A stretch of 64,000 nucleotides of DNA. Source: Natribaculum luteum (lineage in GTDB: Archaea; Halobacteriota; Halobacteria; Halobacteriales; Natrialbaceae). Shown in pieces: positions 48,956-56,916 of this stretch. The notes beneath the pieces are model-generated. The model made no database searches. It was not told where the DNA came from and was given only the letters and a program-made list of their open reading frames with translations. The stretch covers positions 1,922,001 to 1,986,000 of the forward strand of contig NZ_CP095397.1 of NCBI RefSeq assembly GCF_023008545.1, in the 5' to 3' direction. How positions within the stretch are numbered: position 1 is the first letter of the stretch; each line of letters starts with the position of its first letter. The position numbers and the translations under genes are program-made.

Positions 48956-49876
48956 ATGAACGTCCTCGTCGCTGGCGGAACCGGCTTCATCGGCACAAAC
49001 CTCTGTGCAGAGCTACACGACCGCGGCCACGAGGTGACGGCGCTCTCGCGCGATCCCAGCGGCGTCGACCTCCCCGCAGGCGTCGAGACGGCGATGGGCG
49101 ACGTCGGCGCGTACGACTCGATCGCCGGAACGGTCGCCGACCACGACGTCGTCGTCAATCTCGTGGCGCTCTCGCCGCTGTTCCAGCCGCCGAGTGGCCT
49201 CTCTCACGAGAGCGTCCACCTCCGGGGCACCGAAAACCTCGTCCGCGCCGCCGAGGAGGGCGACGTCGAGCGGTTCGTCCAGATGAGCGCCCTCGGCGCG
49301 GACCCGAACGGCGACACGGCGTACATCCGCGCCAAAGGTGTGGCCGAGCGAGTCCTCAGAGATTCCGACCTCGGGTGGGTGATCCTCCGCCCGTCGGTGA
49401 TCTTCGGAGACGGCGGCGAGTTCGTCTCCTTCACGAAGAAGTTGACGACGCCGTACGTGACGGGGCTGCCCGGTGGCGGCCGGACGCGGTTTCAGCCGAT
49501 CTGGGTCGGCGACCTCGTCCCGATGCTCGCCGACGCCGTCGACGACGACGAGCACGTCGGCAACACATACGAGATCGGCGGCCCCGAGGTGGTGACGCTG
49601 ACCGAGGTGACGAAACTCGCCTACGAGGCGGACGGCAAGTCCGTCACCGTGCTTCCCGTCCCGATGGGGGTGGCGAAGATCGGCCTCTCCGCCGTCGGTC
49701 CCGTCCCGTTCGTCCCGTTTGGGCCCGACCAGGCGCGCTCGCTGCAGATGGACAACACCGTCGTCGAAAACGACGTCACGGCCTTCGGACGAGACGAGAG
49801 CGACCTGAAGACGCTCCCGGAGTACCTCGGACTCGAGCGCGAGACGGAGTCGGTGACGACCAAACGGACGGCCTGA
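48956..49876 (+). CDS. NDUFA9-like NAD(P)-dependent epimerase
   Basis: A 306-residue Rossmann-fold protein of the atypical SDR (NDUFA9/complex I 39-kDa-like) type. The nucleotide loop is VAGGTGFIGTNLCAELHDRG, followed by ALSRDPSGVDL, then VNLVALSPLFQPPSGLSHES, and a remnant of the active site (QMSALGADPNGDTAYIRAKG), with ILRPSVIFGDGGEF and the C-terminal VTKLAYEADGKSVTVLPVPM. The usual YxxxK pair appears as YIRAK. Related haloarchaeal genes are annotated as complex I NDUFA9 subunit-like; the true substrate may be a sugar, or it may be a structural subunit. It precedes cetZ by 320 bp. Confidence 0.88.
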   Translation: MNVLVAGGTGFIGTNLCAELHDRGHEVTALSRDPSGVDLPAGVETAMGDVGAYDSIAGTVADHDVVVNLVALSPLFQPPSGLSHESVHLRGTENLVRAAEEGDVERFVQMSALGADPNGDTAYIRAKGVAERVLRDSDLGWVILRPSVIFGDGGEFVSFTKKLTTPYVTGLPGGGRTRFQPIWVGDLVPMLADAVDDDEHVGNTYEIGGPEVVTLTEVTKLAYEADGKSVTVLPVPMGVAKIGLSAVGPVPFVPFGPDQARSLQMDNTVVENDVTAFGRDESDLKTLPEYLGLERETESVTTKRTA

Positions 49877-50196
49877 TAACGACGACCGTGCGTCGGTGCC
49901 GATGCGCCCGCGATTCGTCGTGGAGTGCGTCGGAGCACCGTCACTCCGACACGCCGACTCGCTGCCGGCGGTCCGCGTACTTCCGTGTCGACCGCCGCGA
50001 GCTTCGTTCGAAGCTAGTTATAAAAAAACTAACACCCTAGAGACGAACTATAGCATATCACAAGCGATTTGCCGCACAATAGTGGTGCTTTACGCCAATT
50101 TCCGCCGAAACGACAATATTTGTGAAATTCACACCATCACAAGGTTTATGTCCTTTATCGATCTGTTTTCAACGCAACGGAGCCCCCTAATCAACT
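49877..50196 (+). promoter_or_regulatory. 320-bp cetZ upstream region with palindromic operator
   Basis: An AT-rich intergenic stretch. TGTGAAATTCACA (50121-50133) is a perfect 13-bp palindrome that lies ten bases upstream of the TATA-like GGTTTATGT (50143-50151). The predicted transcription start is near 50172, giving a 25-nt leader for cetZ. A second AT-rich run, TTATAAAAAAACTAAC, lies at 50017-50032. The palindrome is well placed for a repressor or activator of cetZ. Confidence 0.55.
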
Positions 50197-51378
50197 ATGA
50201 AGCTGGCGATGATCGGATTTGGACAGGCCGGTGGGAAAATCGTCGATCGATTCCTCGAGTACGACGAACGAACGGGAAGCGGGATCGTCCGTGCGGCGAT
50301 CGCCGTCAACTCGGCGAAAGCCGACCTCATGGGACTCGATCGAATTCCCCAGGAGAATCGCGTCCTCATCGGGCAGGCTCGCGTGAAAGGCCACGGCGTC
50401 GGTGCGGACAACGAGCTCGGCGCGGAAATCGCCGAGGAGGACATCGACGAGGTACAGAACGCGATCGACGCGATCCCGACCCACGAGGTCGACGCGTTCC
50501 TCGTCGTCGCTGGAATGGGCGGCGGGACGGGATCGGGTGGCGCACCCGTCCTCGCGAAACACCTCAAGCGTATCTACACGATTCCCGTCTACGGACTCGG
50601 CGTGCTGCCGGGGACGGACGAGGGTGGTATCTACACGCTAAACGCCGCGCGCTCGTTCCAGACGTTCGTCCGCGAGGTGGACAACCTGATGGTCTTCGAC
50701 AACGACTCCTGGCGAAAGGCCGGCGAGTCGGTCGAGGGCGGCTACGAGCAGATCAACGAGGAGATCGTGCGTCGCTTTGGCGTCCTCTTCGGGGCTGGCG
50801 AGGTCGGCGACGGACAGGAAGTCGCAGAGAGCGTCGTCGACTCCTCGGAGATCATCAACACGCTCTCCGGCGGCGGCGTCTCTACCGTCGGGTTCGCCTC
50901 CGAGGAGGTCGAACTCAACACCGGCGGTGGCCTCCTCTCGCGGTTTACGGGCAACGATGGCGGCGACGCCGATGGACTCGACGCCGCGAACACGACGAAC
51001 CGAATCACGAGCCTCGTTCGCAAGGCCGCGCTCGGCCGGCTCACGCTCCCCTGTGAGATCGACGGCGCAGAGCGCGCCCTGCTCGTTCTCTCCGGCCCGA
51101 GTGAGTACCTGAATCGGAAAGGAATCGAACGCGGCCGCAAGTGGCTCGAGGAGGAGACCGGGAGCATGGAGGTCCGCGGTGGTGACTACCCGCGCAACGA
51201 GCCCGAGGTCTCCGCGGTAATCTTGCTCGCCGGGGTCACGAACGTCCCGCGGATCAAGCGCCTCCAGCAGGTCGCGATCGAAGCCCAGGACAACATCGAG
51301 GACATTCAGTCCGAAAGCGAGGACAACCTCGAGAGTCTCGTCGAAGACGAAGAAGACGAACTCGAGCCGCTGTTCTGA
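50197..51378 (+). CDS. cetZ: Tubulin-like cell-shape protein CetZ
   Basis: A 393-residue tubulin/FtsZ superfamily GTPase of the CetZ group, which controls cell shape and motility in haloarchaea rather than the division ring. It has the N-terminal [20 protein letters not shown] (GxGQAG), the T4 signature [20 protein letters not shown] with GGGTGSG at 108-114, [20 protein letters not shown], the catalytic-loop region GRRxG-like helix [20 protein letters not shown], and an acidic C-terminal tail ([11 protein letters not shown]). FtsZ would have a different N-terminus and C-terminal conserved motif, so CetZ is preferred. A palindromic operator precedes it. Confidence 0.94.
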   Translation: MKLAMIGFGQAGGKIVDRFLEYDERTGSGIVRAAIAVNSAKADLMGLDRIPQENRVLIGQARVKGHGVGADNELGAEIAEEDIDEVQNAIDAIPTHEVDAFLVVAGMGGGTGSGGAPVLAKHLKRIYTIPVYGLGVLPGTDEGGIYTLNAARSFQTFVREVDNLMVFDNDSWRKAGESVEGGYEQINEEIVRRFGVLFGAGEVGDGQEVAESVVDSSEIINTLSGGGVSTVGFASEEVELNTGGGLLSRFTGNDGGDADGLDAANTTNRITSLVRKAALGRLTLPCEIDGAERALLVLSGPSEYLNRKGIERGRKWLEEETGSMEVRGGDYPRNEPEVSAVILLAGVTNVPRIKRLQQVAIEAQDNIEDIQSESEDNLESLVEDEEDELEPLF

Positions 51379-51475
51379 GCCCGTCTTTCGATCACTCCTC
51401 ACCTCTCGTGCGTTCGGCCGTGTCGCAGTCACGTCTCCGACGCGCTTTTGCTCACCTGTCGGCAACGTCCACAAG

Positions 51476-52099
51476 ATGCACGTCGTCGTCCCGTTTGCCG
51501 TCGACTCGCCGAAGACGCGTCTCGCTCCCGTCCTGGACGCAGACGAACGATCGTCGTTCGCTCGAGCGATGCTCGGTGACGTCCTCGAGTCGATCCGCGA
51601 GACTGGCCGCGAGCCGACGGTCCTCGCGACGGGACCCGTCGACGTCGACGCTCGCGTCACCGTCGACGACCGACCGCTGACCGACGCGGTCAACGCCGTC
51701 CTGGCGTCGACGCCCGACGCTGTCGCGGTCGTGATGGCTGATCTTGCGCTGGCGACCCCCGACGCCGTCGAACGGCTGTTCGCGACGTCCGGCGACGTCG
51801 TGCTCGCGCCAGGGCGAGGCGGCGGGACGAACGCGTTCGTCGCTCGCCACGACGACTTCCGCGTCGACTACCACGGCACCTCGTATCTCGACCACCGTGC
51901 GGTCGCCCGCAAGATCGACGCCGACCTCGCGACGGTCGACTCGTTTCGACTCTCGACCGACGTCGACGAACCCGCGGACCTGGTCGAGGTCCTCCTCCAC
52001 GGCGGCGAGCGCTCGCGGGCGTTCCTGGAGGGGGTCAGGTTCGCACTCGAGACGACCGACGGACGGGTGACGGTCGGGCGTAAGTCCGATACTGAGTGA
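51476..52099 (+). CDS. cofC: 2-phospho-L-lactate guanylyltransferase (CofC)
   Basis: A 207-residue nucleotidyltransferase that activates phospholactate or phosphoenolpyruvate with GTP for coenzyme F420. It has [20 protein letters not shown] (KTRLAP-type G/KxxLxP signature), [39 protein letters not shown] and a closing [20 protein letters not shown]. It has no N-terminal extension. It sits between cetZ and an IS-disrupted gene and precedes cofG by 2.5 kb, which with cofH at 58.4-59.7 kb makes three F420 genes in 8 kb. The ATG at 51476 is the first and fits the family start. Confidence 0.92.
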   Translation: MHVVVPFAVDSPKTRLAPVLDADERSSFARAMLGDVLESIRETGREPTVLATGPVDVDARVTVDDRPLTDAVNAVLASTPDAVAVVMADLALATPDAVERLFATSGDVVLAPGRGGGTNAFVARHDDFRVDYHGTSYLDHRAVARKIDADLATVDSFRLSTDVDEPADLVEVLLHGGERSRAFLEGVRFALETTDGRVTVGRKSDTE

Positions 52100-52689
52100 C
52101 AGTACAGCCCTCGAAGCGGAGATCAGTATCTCTTTATACCTAAATTAGATCAGAAAAAATGGACGTCTCATGGACGATCAGGACGAACAACTCGGCGAAT
52201 CGATACGAGACGAGGAGACCGCAGCAACCGAGTATCGATGGCACCAGGATCGGTTTCCTGCCTGGGATTCCGAGATTGAGGCGCTTCGAGCGGCGCGGAG
52301 TGACGCTCGAGCATCGCTCGATCAAACGATTCACCTGATTCGAGACATCGACGAGACGGCTATGACGACGCTCAAGATCGATCTGATCGTCGTCGGACTG
52401 ATTTTAACTGCGGTCACGTCGTTCCCCACGACACTTCGACTCGCTAATGTCGTCTCTGTCGCCGGGTTCTGTTTGATCGTTCTCTCGTCCGGACTGGCCC
52501 TCGTCACGAATGTCGGATCGGACTACCCGACTGGCATCAGTAGGGACTATCTTCTTACAGCGAGAGAATCCCGGCGTTTACGCCGGGCGTGAATCGCGTC
52601 ACTCAACTACGCGAACCACCGCTCGACAGCAGACCGGATATTCCACGTTAACCCAAACCATTAAGTAAATTTCTCTACATGGGCTATGT

Positions 52690-53940
52690 ATGGCGATTGA
52701 GGTCACGCGCACCTACGTTGGTTCCATCCAGAACCACCAACAGGTCAGCGATGGTCTCGATTCGCTCGGCGACTCCGCCTCGAAGATCTGGAACGTCGCA
52801 CGCTGGACAGCTGATCGTATCTGGGAGGTAACCGGCGAAATCCCCGATGACGGAACGCTGAAAGCGTACATGAAGAACCAACCCTGCTGGAAAGACCTGA
52901 ACGCACAATCCAGTCAGAAAGTCATCGAAGAACTTTCTGACGCTTTTCAGTCGTGGTTCGACCTGCGACACAAGGACGACGAGGCGAATCCGCCCGGCTA
53001 CCGCAAACATGGCAACACACGCCCCAGGAGTACGGTCACGTTCAAGGCAGACGGGTTCAAACACGATCCAGAGAACAACCGCGTCCGCCTCTCGAAAGGC
53101 TCGAACCTGAAAGAGAACTGGTCGGACTTCATCCTCTGCGAGTACCAGACACGCCCAGACGTTGACCTCACAGAAGTCAACAGCGTGCAGAACGTTCGAG
53201 CCGTCTGGAACGGCGACGAGTGGGAACTGCACTTCGTCTGCAAAGTCGAACTCGAAACCAACGACTCATCAGGAGATGGCGTGGCAGGGATCGACCTCGG
53301 CATCAAGAACATCGCCACGGTCGCGTACCCCGACGAGTACGTCCTGTACCCCGGCAACTCGCTCAAACAGGACAAGCACTACTTCAAACGTGCCGAGTAC
53401 GACACCGAAGGGGAGAACGGCCCCTCGGAGAAGTCGAGGTGGGCACGCCGGAAACTCGCTGACCGAGAGACACACTTCTACCACGTTCTCACGGACACCA
53501 TCATCACGGAGTGTGTCGAACGCGGTGTTGGCACGCTCGCGGTGAGTTGGCCCGAAGACGTGCGAGAGTCCGACTGGGGCAAGACCGGTAACAAGAAGTT
53601 GCACTCGTGGGCGTTTGACCGTATCTACCAGTACCTCGAATACAAGGGCGAGATTCGTGGTGTCGAGGTGCTGAAAGAGAACGAGTGGGAGACGTCGAAG
53701 ACCTGCTCACGGTGTGGAGACGACACGAAATCAAACCGGGTCGAACGTGGGCTGTACGTCTGCTCGTCGTGCGAGTTGGTCGGGAACGCGGATTGTAACG
53801 GGGCGGAGAATATGCGTCAGAAGATAACTCCGAGTCCTCACGGTGAGGATAGGAGTAACGGCTGTGTGGCACAGCCATCGGTACACCTGTTCGACCGCGA
53901 GAGCGGGACGTTCAACACGAGAGAACAGGCCGTATCGTAG
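52690..53940 (+). CDS. tnpB: TnpB RNA-guided endonuclease (IS1341-type)
   Basis: A 416-residue TnpB. It has a basic beta-rich N-terminal WED-like part (TRTYVGSIQNHQQVSDGLDS), a REC-like helical region, and a split RuvC domain: Asp202 in AGIDLGIKNIATVA, a probable Glu289 in LAVSWPEDVRESD, and Asp368 in GNADCNGAENM. A zinc finger sits between (KTCSRCGDDTKS, VCSSCELV; Cys339, Cys342, Cys358, Cys361). TnpB proteins use the element's right-end RNA as guide to cut DNA next to a target-adjacent motif, helping the element persist. All catalytic acidic positions appear intact, though the RuvC-II context is less standard. Confidence 0.92.
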   Translation: MAIEVTRTYVGSIQNHQQVSDGLDSLGDSASKIWNVARWTADRIWEVTGEIPDDGTLKAYMKNQPCWKDLNAQSSQKVIEELSDAFQSWFDLRHKDDEANPPGYRKHGNTRPRSTVTFKADGFKHDPENNRVRLSKGSNLKENWSDFILCEYQTRPDVDLTEVNSVQNVRAVWNGDEWELHFVCKVELETNDSSGDGVAGIDLGIKNIATVAYPDEYVLYPGNSLKQDKHYFKRAEYDTEGENGPSEKSRWARRKLADRETHFYHVLTDTIITECVERGVGTLAVSWPEDVRESDWGKTGNKKLHSWAFDRIYQYLEYKGEIRGVEVLKENEWETSKTCSRCGDDTKSNRVERGLYVCSSCELVGNADCNGAENMRQKITPSPHGEDRSNGCVAQPSVHLFDRESGTFNTREQAVS

Positions 53941-53973
53941 ACCAGCAAATATCCCAACCTGCGGTACGGGAAG

Positions 53974-54040
53974 CCTCGCCGTCGTCGGGCGTAGCCCGAC
54001 TGCCTGAGGGATCTTCGATCCCTCTCCGTTTACGGCGAGG
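53974..54040 (+). ncRNA. Probable right-end guide RNA scaffold (omegaRNA/reRNA) of TnpB
   Basis: Three stems fold together. A closing stem CCTCGCCG (53974-53981) / CGGCGAGG (54033-54040) encloses two hairpins, GTCGGGC-GTA-GCCCGAC (53984-54000) and GAGGGATC-TTC-GATCCCTC (54006-54024). This position, straight after tnpB and next to the right end, is where TnpB guide RNAs are known to come from; the guide would be the flank beyond 54049. The RNA itself is not proven. Confidence 0.65.
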
Positions 54041-54306
54041 AGGATGTCACCTTCGAGATCTCCATCGGGCGTCGTGGACGGAACGCGAGTGGAACGAGTG
54101 GATGCTTCGCGAGTACGAGTCCTGGCTGGCAGACGCAGAAGAGATGGCTGCAGGGGATGCAAAAGCGCTATTTTACACTCAGTTGACCCTCGGCTCTGGC
54201 GTGTTGTTTCTCACTTTGGGAATCCTGCTTTCGGCTGCGGGGGCAGTAGACCCGATCGACACGTTTGCCGAAGCCAGCAACCGATCGGTTACTGCTGCTG
54301 GGATAG

Positions 54307-54314
54307 TTTTTTAA
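54307..54314 (+). promoter_or_regulatory. TATA-like box of the 39-aa gene
   Basis: TTTTTTAA lies 24-31 bp before the ATG at 54338, the spacing expected for a leaderless transcript, although it also overlaps the stop codon of the interrupted gene. Confidence 0.45.
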
Positions 54315-54337
54315 CTCCGTCACTCGTTTCTCGTAAT

Positions 54338-54457
54338 ATGAGCAAGTCGCCGAAAACGGGACGGGAGGTCGAAGAGCAACGCGTCCGCCGCGGTCCCGCG
54401 TTCGTCTCGAACTTCGTTCGATCGCTGGCGAAAGATTCCGACAACGGCGACGAATAA
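54338..54457 (+). CDS. Small protein, 39 aa
   Basis: Starts MSKSPKTGREVEEQRVRRGP and continues AFVSNFVRSLAKDSDNGDE: a basic N-terminal half, a short helix and an acidic end. It starts 24 bp downstream of the interrupted gene with its own TATA-like TTTTTTAA, and ends 103 bp before cofG. No motif is seen. Its size is below most annotation cut-offs, and it may be missed in related genomes. Confidence 0.45.
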   Translation: MSKSPKTGREVEEQRVRRGPAFVSNFVRSLAKDSDNGDE

Positions 54458-54559
54458 CCCGCGAGAAGTTCTCTACAGTTCGAGTGTCGACAAGCAGGTT
54501 CGTTCTCCCTTCTAACCAGAACTGAAAGCTTATACTCGAGGCGACGACACTCCGACGTG

Positions 54560-55702
54560 ATGATTCCCGGGGCAGCCGAGTACGGCGTCGACGTGACGAT
54601 CGAAGACGAGGACCGCGAGCGACTGCTCGAAGTCACGCCGGCCGACGTCACCGCCGCCCCGGAGCTATCGTTTTCCCGGAACGTCTTCGTCCCGCTGACG
54701 ACGGCGTGTCGCTACACCTGCACCTACTGCACCTACTTCGACCCGCCCGGCGAGGCGTCGCTGCTCAGCCTCGAGGAGGTCCGGGAGATCTGTCGGCGGG
54801 GGGCCGACGCGGGCTGTACGGAGGCGCTTTTCACGTTCGGTGACGACCCCGACGACCGCTACACCGCCGTCTACGACCAGCTCGAGGAGTGGGGCCACGA
54901 CTCGATCCACACCTACCTGCGGGAGGCCTGCGAGGTCGCCCTGGAGGAGGGCGTGCTCCCGCACGCCAATCCCGGCGACCAGACGCGCGAGGAGATGGCG
55001 GCGGTCGCGGACGTCAACGCGAGCATGGGCGTGATGCTCGAGACGACCGCCGAGGTGGACGCACACGCGGGCCCACGCCGCAAGGAACCGGGCCAGCGGC
55101 TGCGGACGATCCGGAACGCGGGCGAGCTCGACGTCGCGTTCACGACCGGCATCCTCGTCGGGATCGGCGAGTCCTGGCGCGATCGGGCGGAGAGCCTGCT
55201 CGCGATTCGCGAGTTACACGAGCGATACGACCACGTCCAGGAGGTGATCGTCCAGCCCGTCGTGGACAACGACCGCTGGCGCAGCGGGACGCCCGACCTC
55301 GAGACGATGCGTCGGGTGACGGCGATGGCCCGCCACACCCTCCCCGAGGAGGTGTCCGTGCAGGTGCCGCCGAATCTCGCGCCCGCCCGCGACCTCGTCG
55401 ACTGTGGGATCGACGACCTCGGCGGCGTCTCGCCCGTCACCGACGACCACGTCAACCCCGACTACGCCTGGCCCGCCCTGCGAGAACTCGAGTCGATCGC
55501 CGACGACGCCGGCGTTCCGCTTCACGAACGACTGCCCGTCTACGAGCGGTTCCTGCCGCCAGCGTTGCGCACGGACGGGTTCGACGGCCGTCCGGCCGAC
55601 GCCGACCGCGAGTGGCTCTCGCCGCGGATCCACGAGGCGCTCGCGGCCGACGACGAGGCCGGGAGGCGGTACCGGAACGTCCTCGAGAGCGGCGAGCCCT
55701 GA
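54560..55702 (+). CDS. cofG: FO synthase subunit CofG (radical SAM)
   Basis: CofG and CofH together form 7,8-didemethyl-8-hydroxy-5-deazariboflavin (FO), the chromophore of coenzyme F420. The 380-residue protein has the radical-SAM motif ACRYTCTYCTYFDPP with Cys50, Cys54 and Cys57 binding the 4Fe-4S cluster, GVLPHANPGDQTREEM, TTGILVGIGESWRDRAESLL, and FO-synthase C-terminal elements EVSVQVPPNLAPARDL and GGVSPVTDDHVNPDYAWP. ATG 54560 is chosen (GTG 54557 directly precedes it). A family A palindrome follows the stop by 13 bp and may terminate the transcript. Partner cofH is 2.6 kb downstream on the other strand. Confidence 0.94.
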   Translation: MIPGAAEYGVDVTIEDEDRERLLEVTPADVTAAPELSFSRNVFVPLTTACRYTCTYCTYFDPPGEASLLSLEEVREICRRGADAGCTEALFTFGDDPDDRYTAVYDQLEEWGHDSIHTYLREACEVALEEGVLPHANPGDQTREEMAAVADVNASMGVMLETTAEVDAHAGPRRKEPGQRLRTIRNAGELDVAFTTGILVGIGESWRDRAESLLAIRELHERYDHVQEVIVQPVVDNDRWRSGTPDLETMRRVTAMARHTLPEEVSVQVPPNLAPARDLVDCGIDDLGGVSPVTDDHVNPDYAWPALRELESIADDAGVPLHERLPVYERFLPPALRTDGFDGRPADADREWLSPRIHEALAADDEAGRRYRNVLESGEP

Positions 55703-55715
55703 TACCGGCGGACGT

Positions 55716-55800
55716 GATAACGATAGCTGTGAGTCGTTCCCGATGCAACCGCGAACCGTCTTGCGGTTGCGTCGGTAACCAGTCACAGCCATCATTATGA
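55716..55800. repeat. Dispersed palindrome, family A copy 3 (inverted)
   Basis: Reverse-complement orientation of copies 1 and 2: GATAACGATAGCTGTGAGTC and GTTCCCGATGCAACCGCGAA on the left, CTTGCGGTTGCGTCGGTAAC and CAGTCACAGCCATCATTATG on the right. It follows the cofG stop by 13 bp and separates convergent genes. Confidence 0.85.
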
Positions 55801-55917
55801 GTCGGTGCCGACGAACCCGAAACCTGTCGCAGGGGAGACGTTGGCACACGGTCACAGCCGACAGAACGACGGCTGTGCGCTCGAGTCGTCGAAAAAAGAG
55901 TCGGTTGACCCGTCGGT

Positions 55918-56916
55918 CTATTCGCCCGGCACGCGAGGTGCACTCGATCCCGACTGCGGGACGGTGTCTCTCTCGGTGCTCGGCTCCTCTGGGACGCCGG
56001 CTTCTTTCTCGCCGGTCACGAGGAACTCGAGGACGTTCCCGAGCAGGACGTCGTTGTCCGCGCGGTTGTAGTTCTGGCTGGACATGAAGCCGGGATCGCC
56101 GACTGCGATCGCGTTCCCGCTCCGTGCGACGACGCCGTACTCGCCTGCCTCCCGGGTTTCGGAGTGTTCCGTTCCCTCGAGTGTCGTGAGCAGCGTCTGG
56201 CCGTCTGCGACGACCTGGGTCGGACTATCGAAGACGACGCGATCGACGCCGTCGGTTAACTCGGAGTCGCTCGACGGGGTCGCGTAGATCGACTTGTAGT
56301 TGTTCTCGTACTCCTCCATGTTGTAGAGGTAGCCGGTGTCGTAGGCGATGCCGACGGGCGAGGTGACGGAAGCGAACTCGCCGTTGGTCGGCTGAGCGCC
56401 GATGAGTAGCCCGAGCAGTCCCCCGAGGCCACCCGAGTCTGGCCCGGCAGCGAACAGCACGCGCCCGCCGGCGTCGGCGAACGCGCTCACGCCGGCGGCT
56501 TCCTCGGCGGTGTAGCGCGTTCCGGGATCGACGACGATCAGCGCGTCGGCACCGCGCAGCGTCTCGTTGAGCCGTGCGGCGGGTTCGCTGTCGAAGTCGT
56601 CCGACGACTCGTGGTACTGCACGGTGTGGCCGCCCGCGGTCAGCGCGGAGACGACTGGCTCGAGGTCTTCCTCGGCGACGTCGTTCGAGTGGGCGACGTC
56701 GATCACGACGGTCTTGGACTCGCCGTCGTCGTCGTAGGTGATCGCCCCGCCACGGTCGACGGTCGGCGCGTCGATCGCGCTCGGCTGGAACTGTTGTTGA
56801 TCCACCGTCGGTCGTTCCGTCGCACCTTGCTCGGTGACGAGTCCGGCCACGCCGACGCCGGCGACGGTGACGAGCACGACGGCGGCGAAGACGACGAATC
56901 GAGAGCGAACGCTCAC
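55918..56916 (-). CDS. DUF4350-like exported/membrane-anchored protein
   Basis: A 332-residue protein with an N-terminal hydrophobic segment FVVFAAVVLVTVAGVGVAGL (membrane anchor or uncleaved signal) and a DUF4350-like body (VVIDVAHSNDVAEEDLEPVV, LRGADALIVVDPGTRYTAEE, AGGRVLFAAGPDSGGLGGLL and AIAVGDPGFMSSQNYNRADN). Such domains are GATase-like folds that lack obvious catalysis. It overlaps the sppA stop by four bases, so SppA and this protein form an operon; a membrane partner for the protease or a solute-binding function is possible. The C-terminal tail carries Glu and Pro residues. Confidence 0.72.
   Translation of the reverse strand: MSVRSRFVVFAAVVLVTVAGVGVAGLVTEQGATERPTVDQQQFQPSAIDAPTVDRGGAITYDDDGESKTVVIDVAHSNDVAEEDLEPVVSALTAGGHTVQYHESSDDFDSEPAARLNETLRGADALIVVDPGTRYTAEEAAGVSAFADAGGRVLFAAGPDSGGLGGLLGLLIGAQPTNGEFASVTSPVGIAYDTGYLYNMEEYENNYKSIYATPSSDSELTDGVDRVVFDSPTQVVADGQTLLTTLEGTEHSETREAGEYGVVARSGNAIAVGDPGFMSSQNYNRADNDVLLGNVLEFLVTGEKEAGVPEEPSTERDTVPQSGSSAPRVPGE

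Larger units (their letters stand above)
52559..54049 (+). mobile_element. IS1341-type (IS200/IS605 family) element, tnpB only
   Basis: The 1.49-kb element has one gene, tnpB, and no tnpA transposase. The left end has a hairpin CCCGGCG-TTTA-CGCCGGG (52570-52587), and the right end a branched structure (53974-54040). The boundaries are deduced from the restored host frame: left flank TTAC (52555-52558), right end near 54049. Family members insert next to a short fixed tetra- or pentanucleotide on the left without target duplication, which fits. Mobilisation would need a TnpA elsewhere in the genome. Confidence 0.85.
52170..54314 (+). pseudogene. Membrane-protein gene split by a TnpB element
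   Basis: The 5' part (52170-52558) encodes about 130 residues: a charged N-terminal helix and two membrane spans (TLKIDLIVVGLILTAVTSFP and VVSVAGFCLIVLSSGLALVT), ending GISRDYLLT. After the 1.49-kb element the frame resumes at 54050 and continues LRDLHRASWTEREWNEWMLR, EYESWLADAEEMAAGDAKAL and a further span (YTQLTLGSGVLFLTLGILLS) to the stop at 54314. Joining after TTAC at 52558 restores one uninterrupted frame of about 217 residues, so the insertion looks recent and clean. The first part also runs on to a stop at 52592 inside the element. Function is unknown. Confidence 0.8.

Noticed and set aside
50197-51378. FtsZ division protein
   Set aside because: The N-terminus starts directly with the nucleotide-binding strand and the C-terminus lacks the FtsZ conserved tail; CetZ features fit better.
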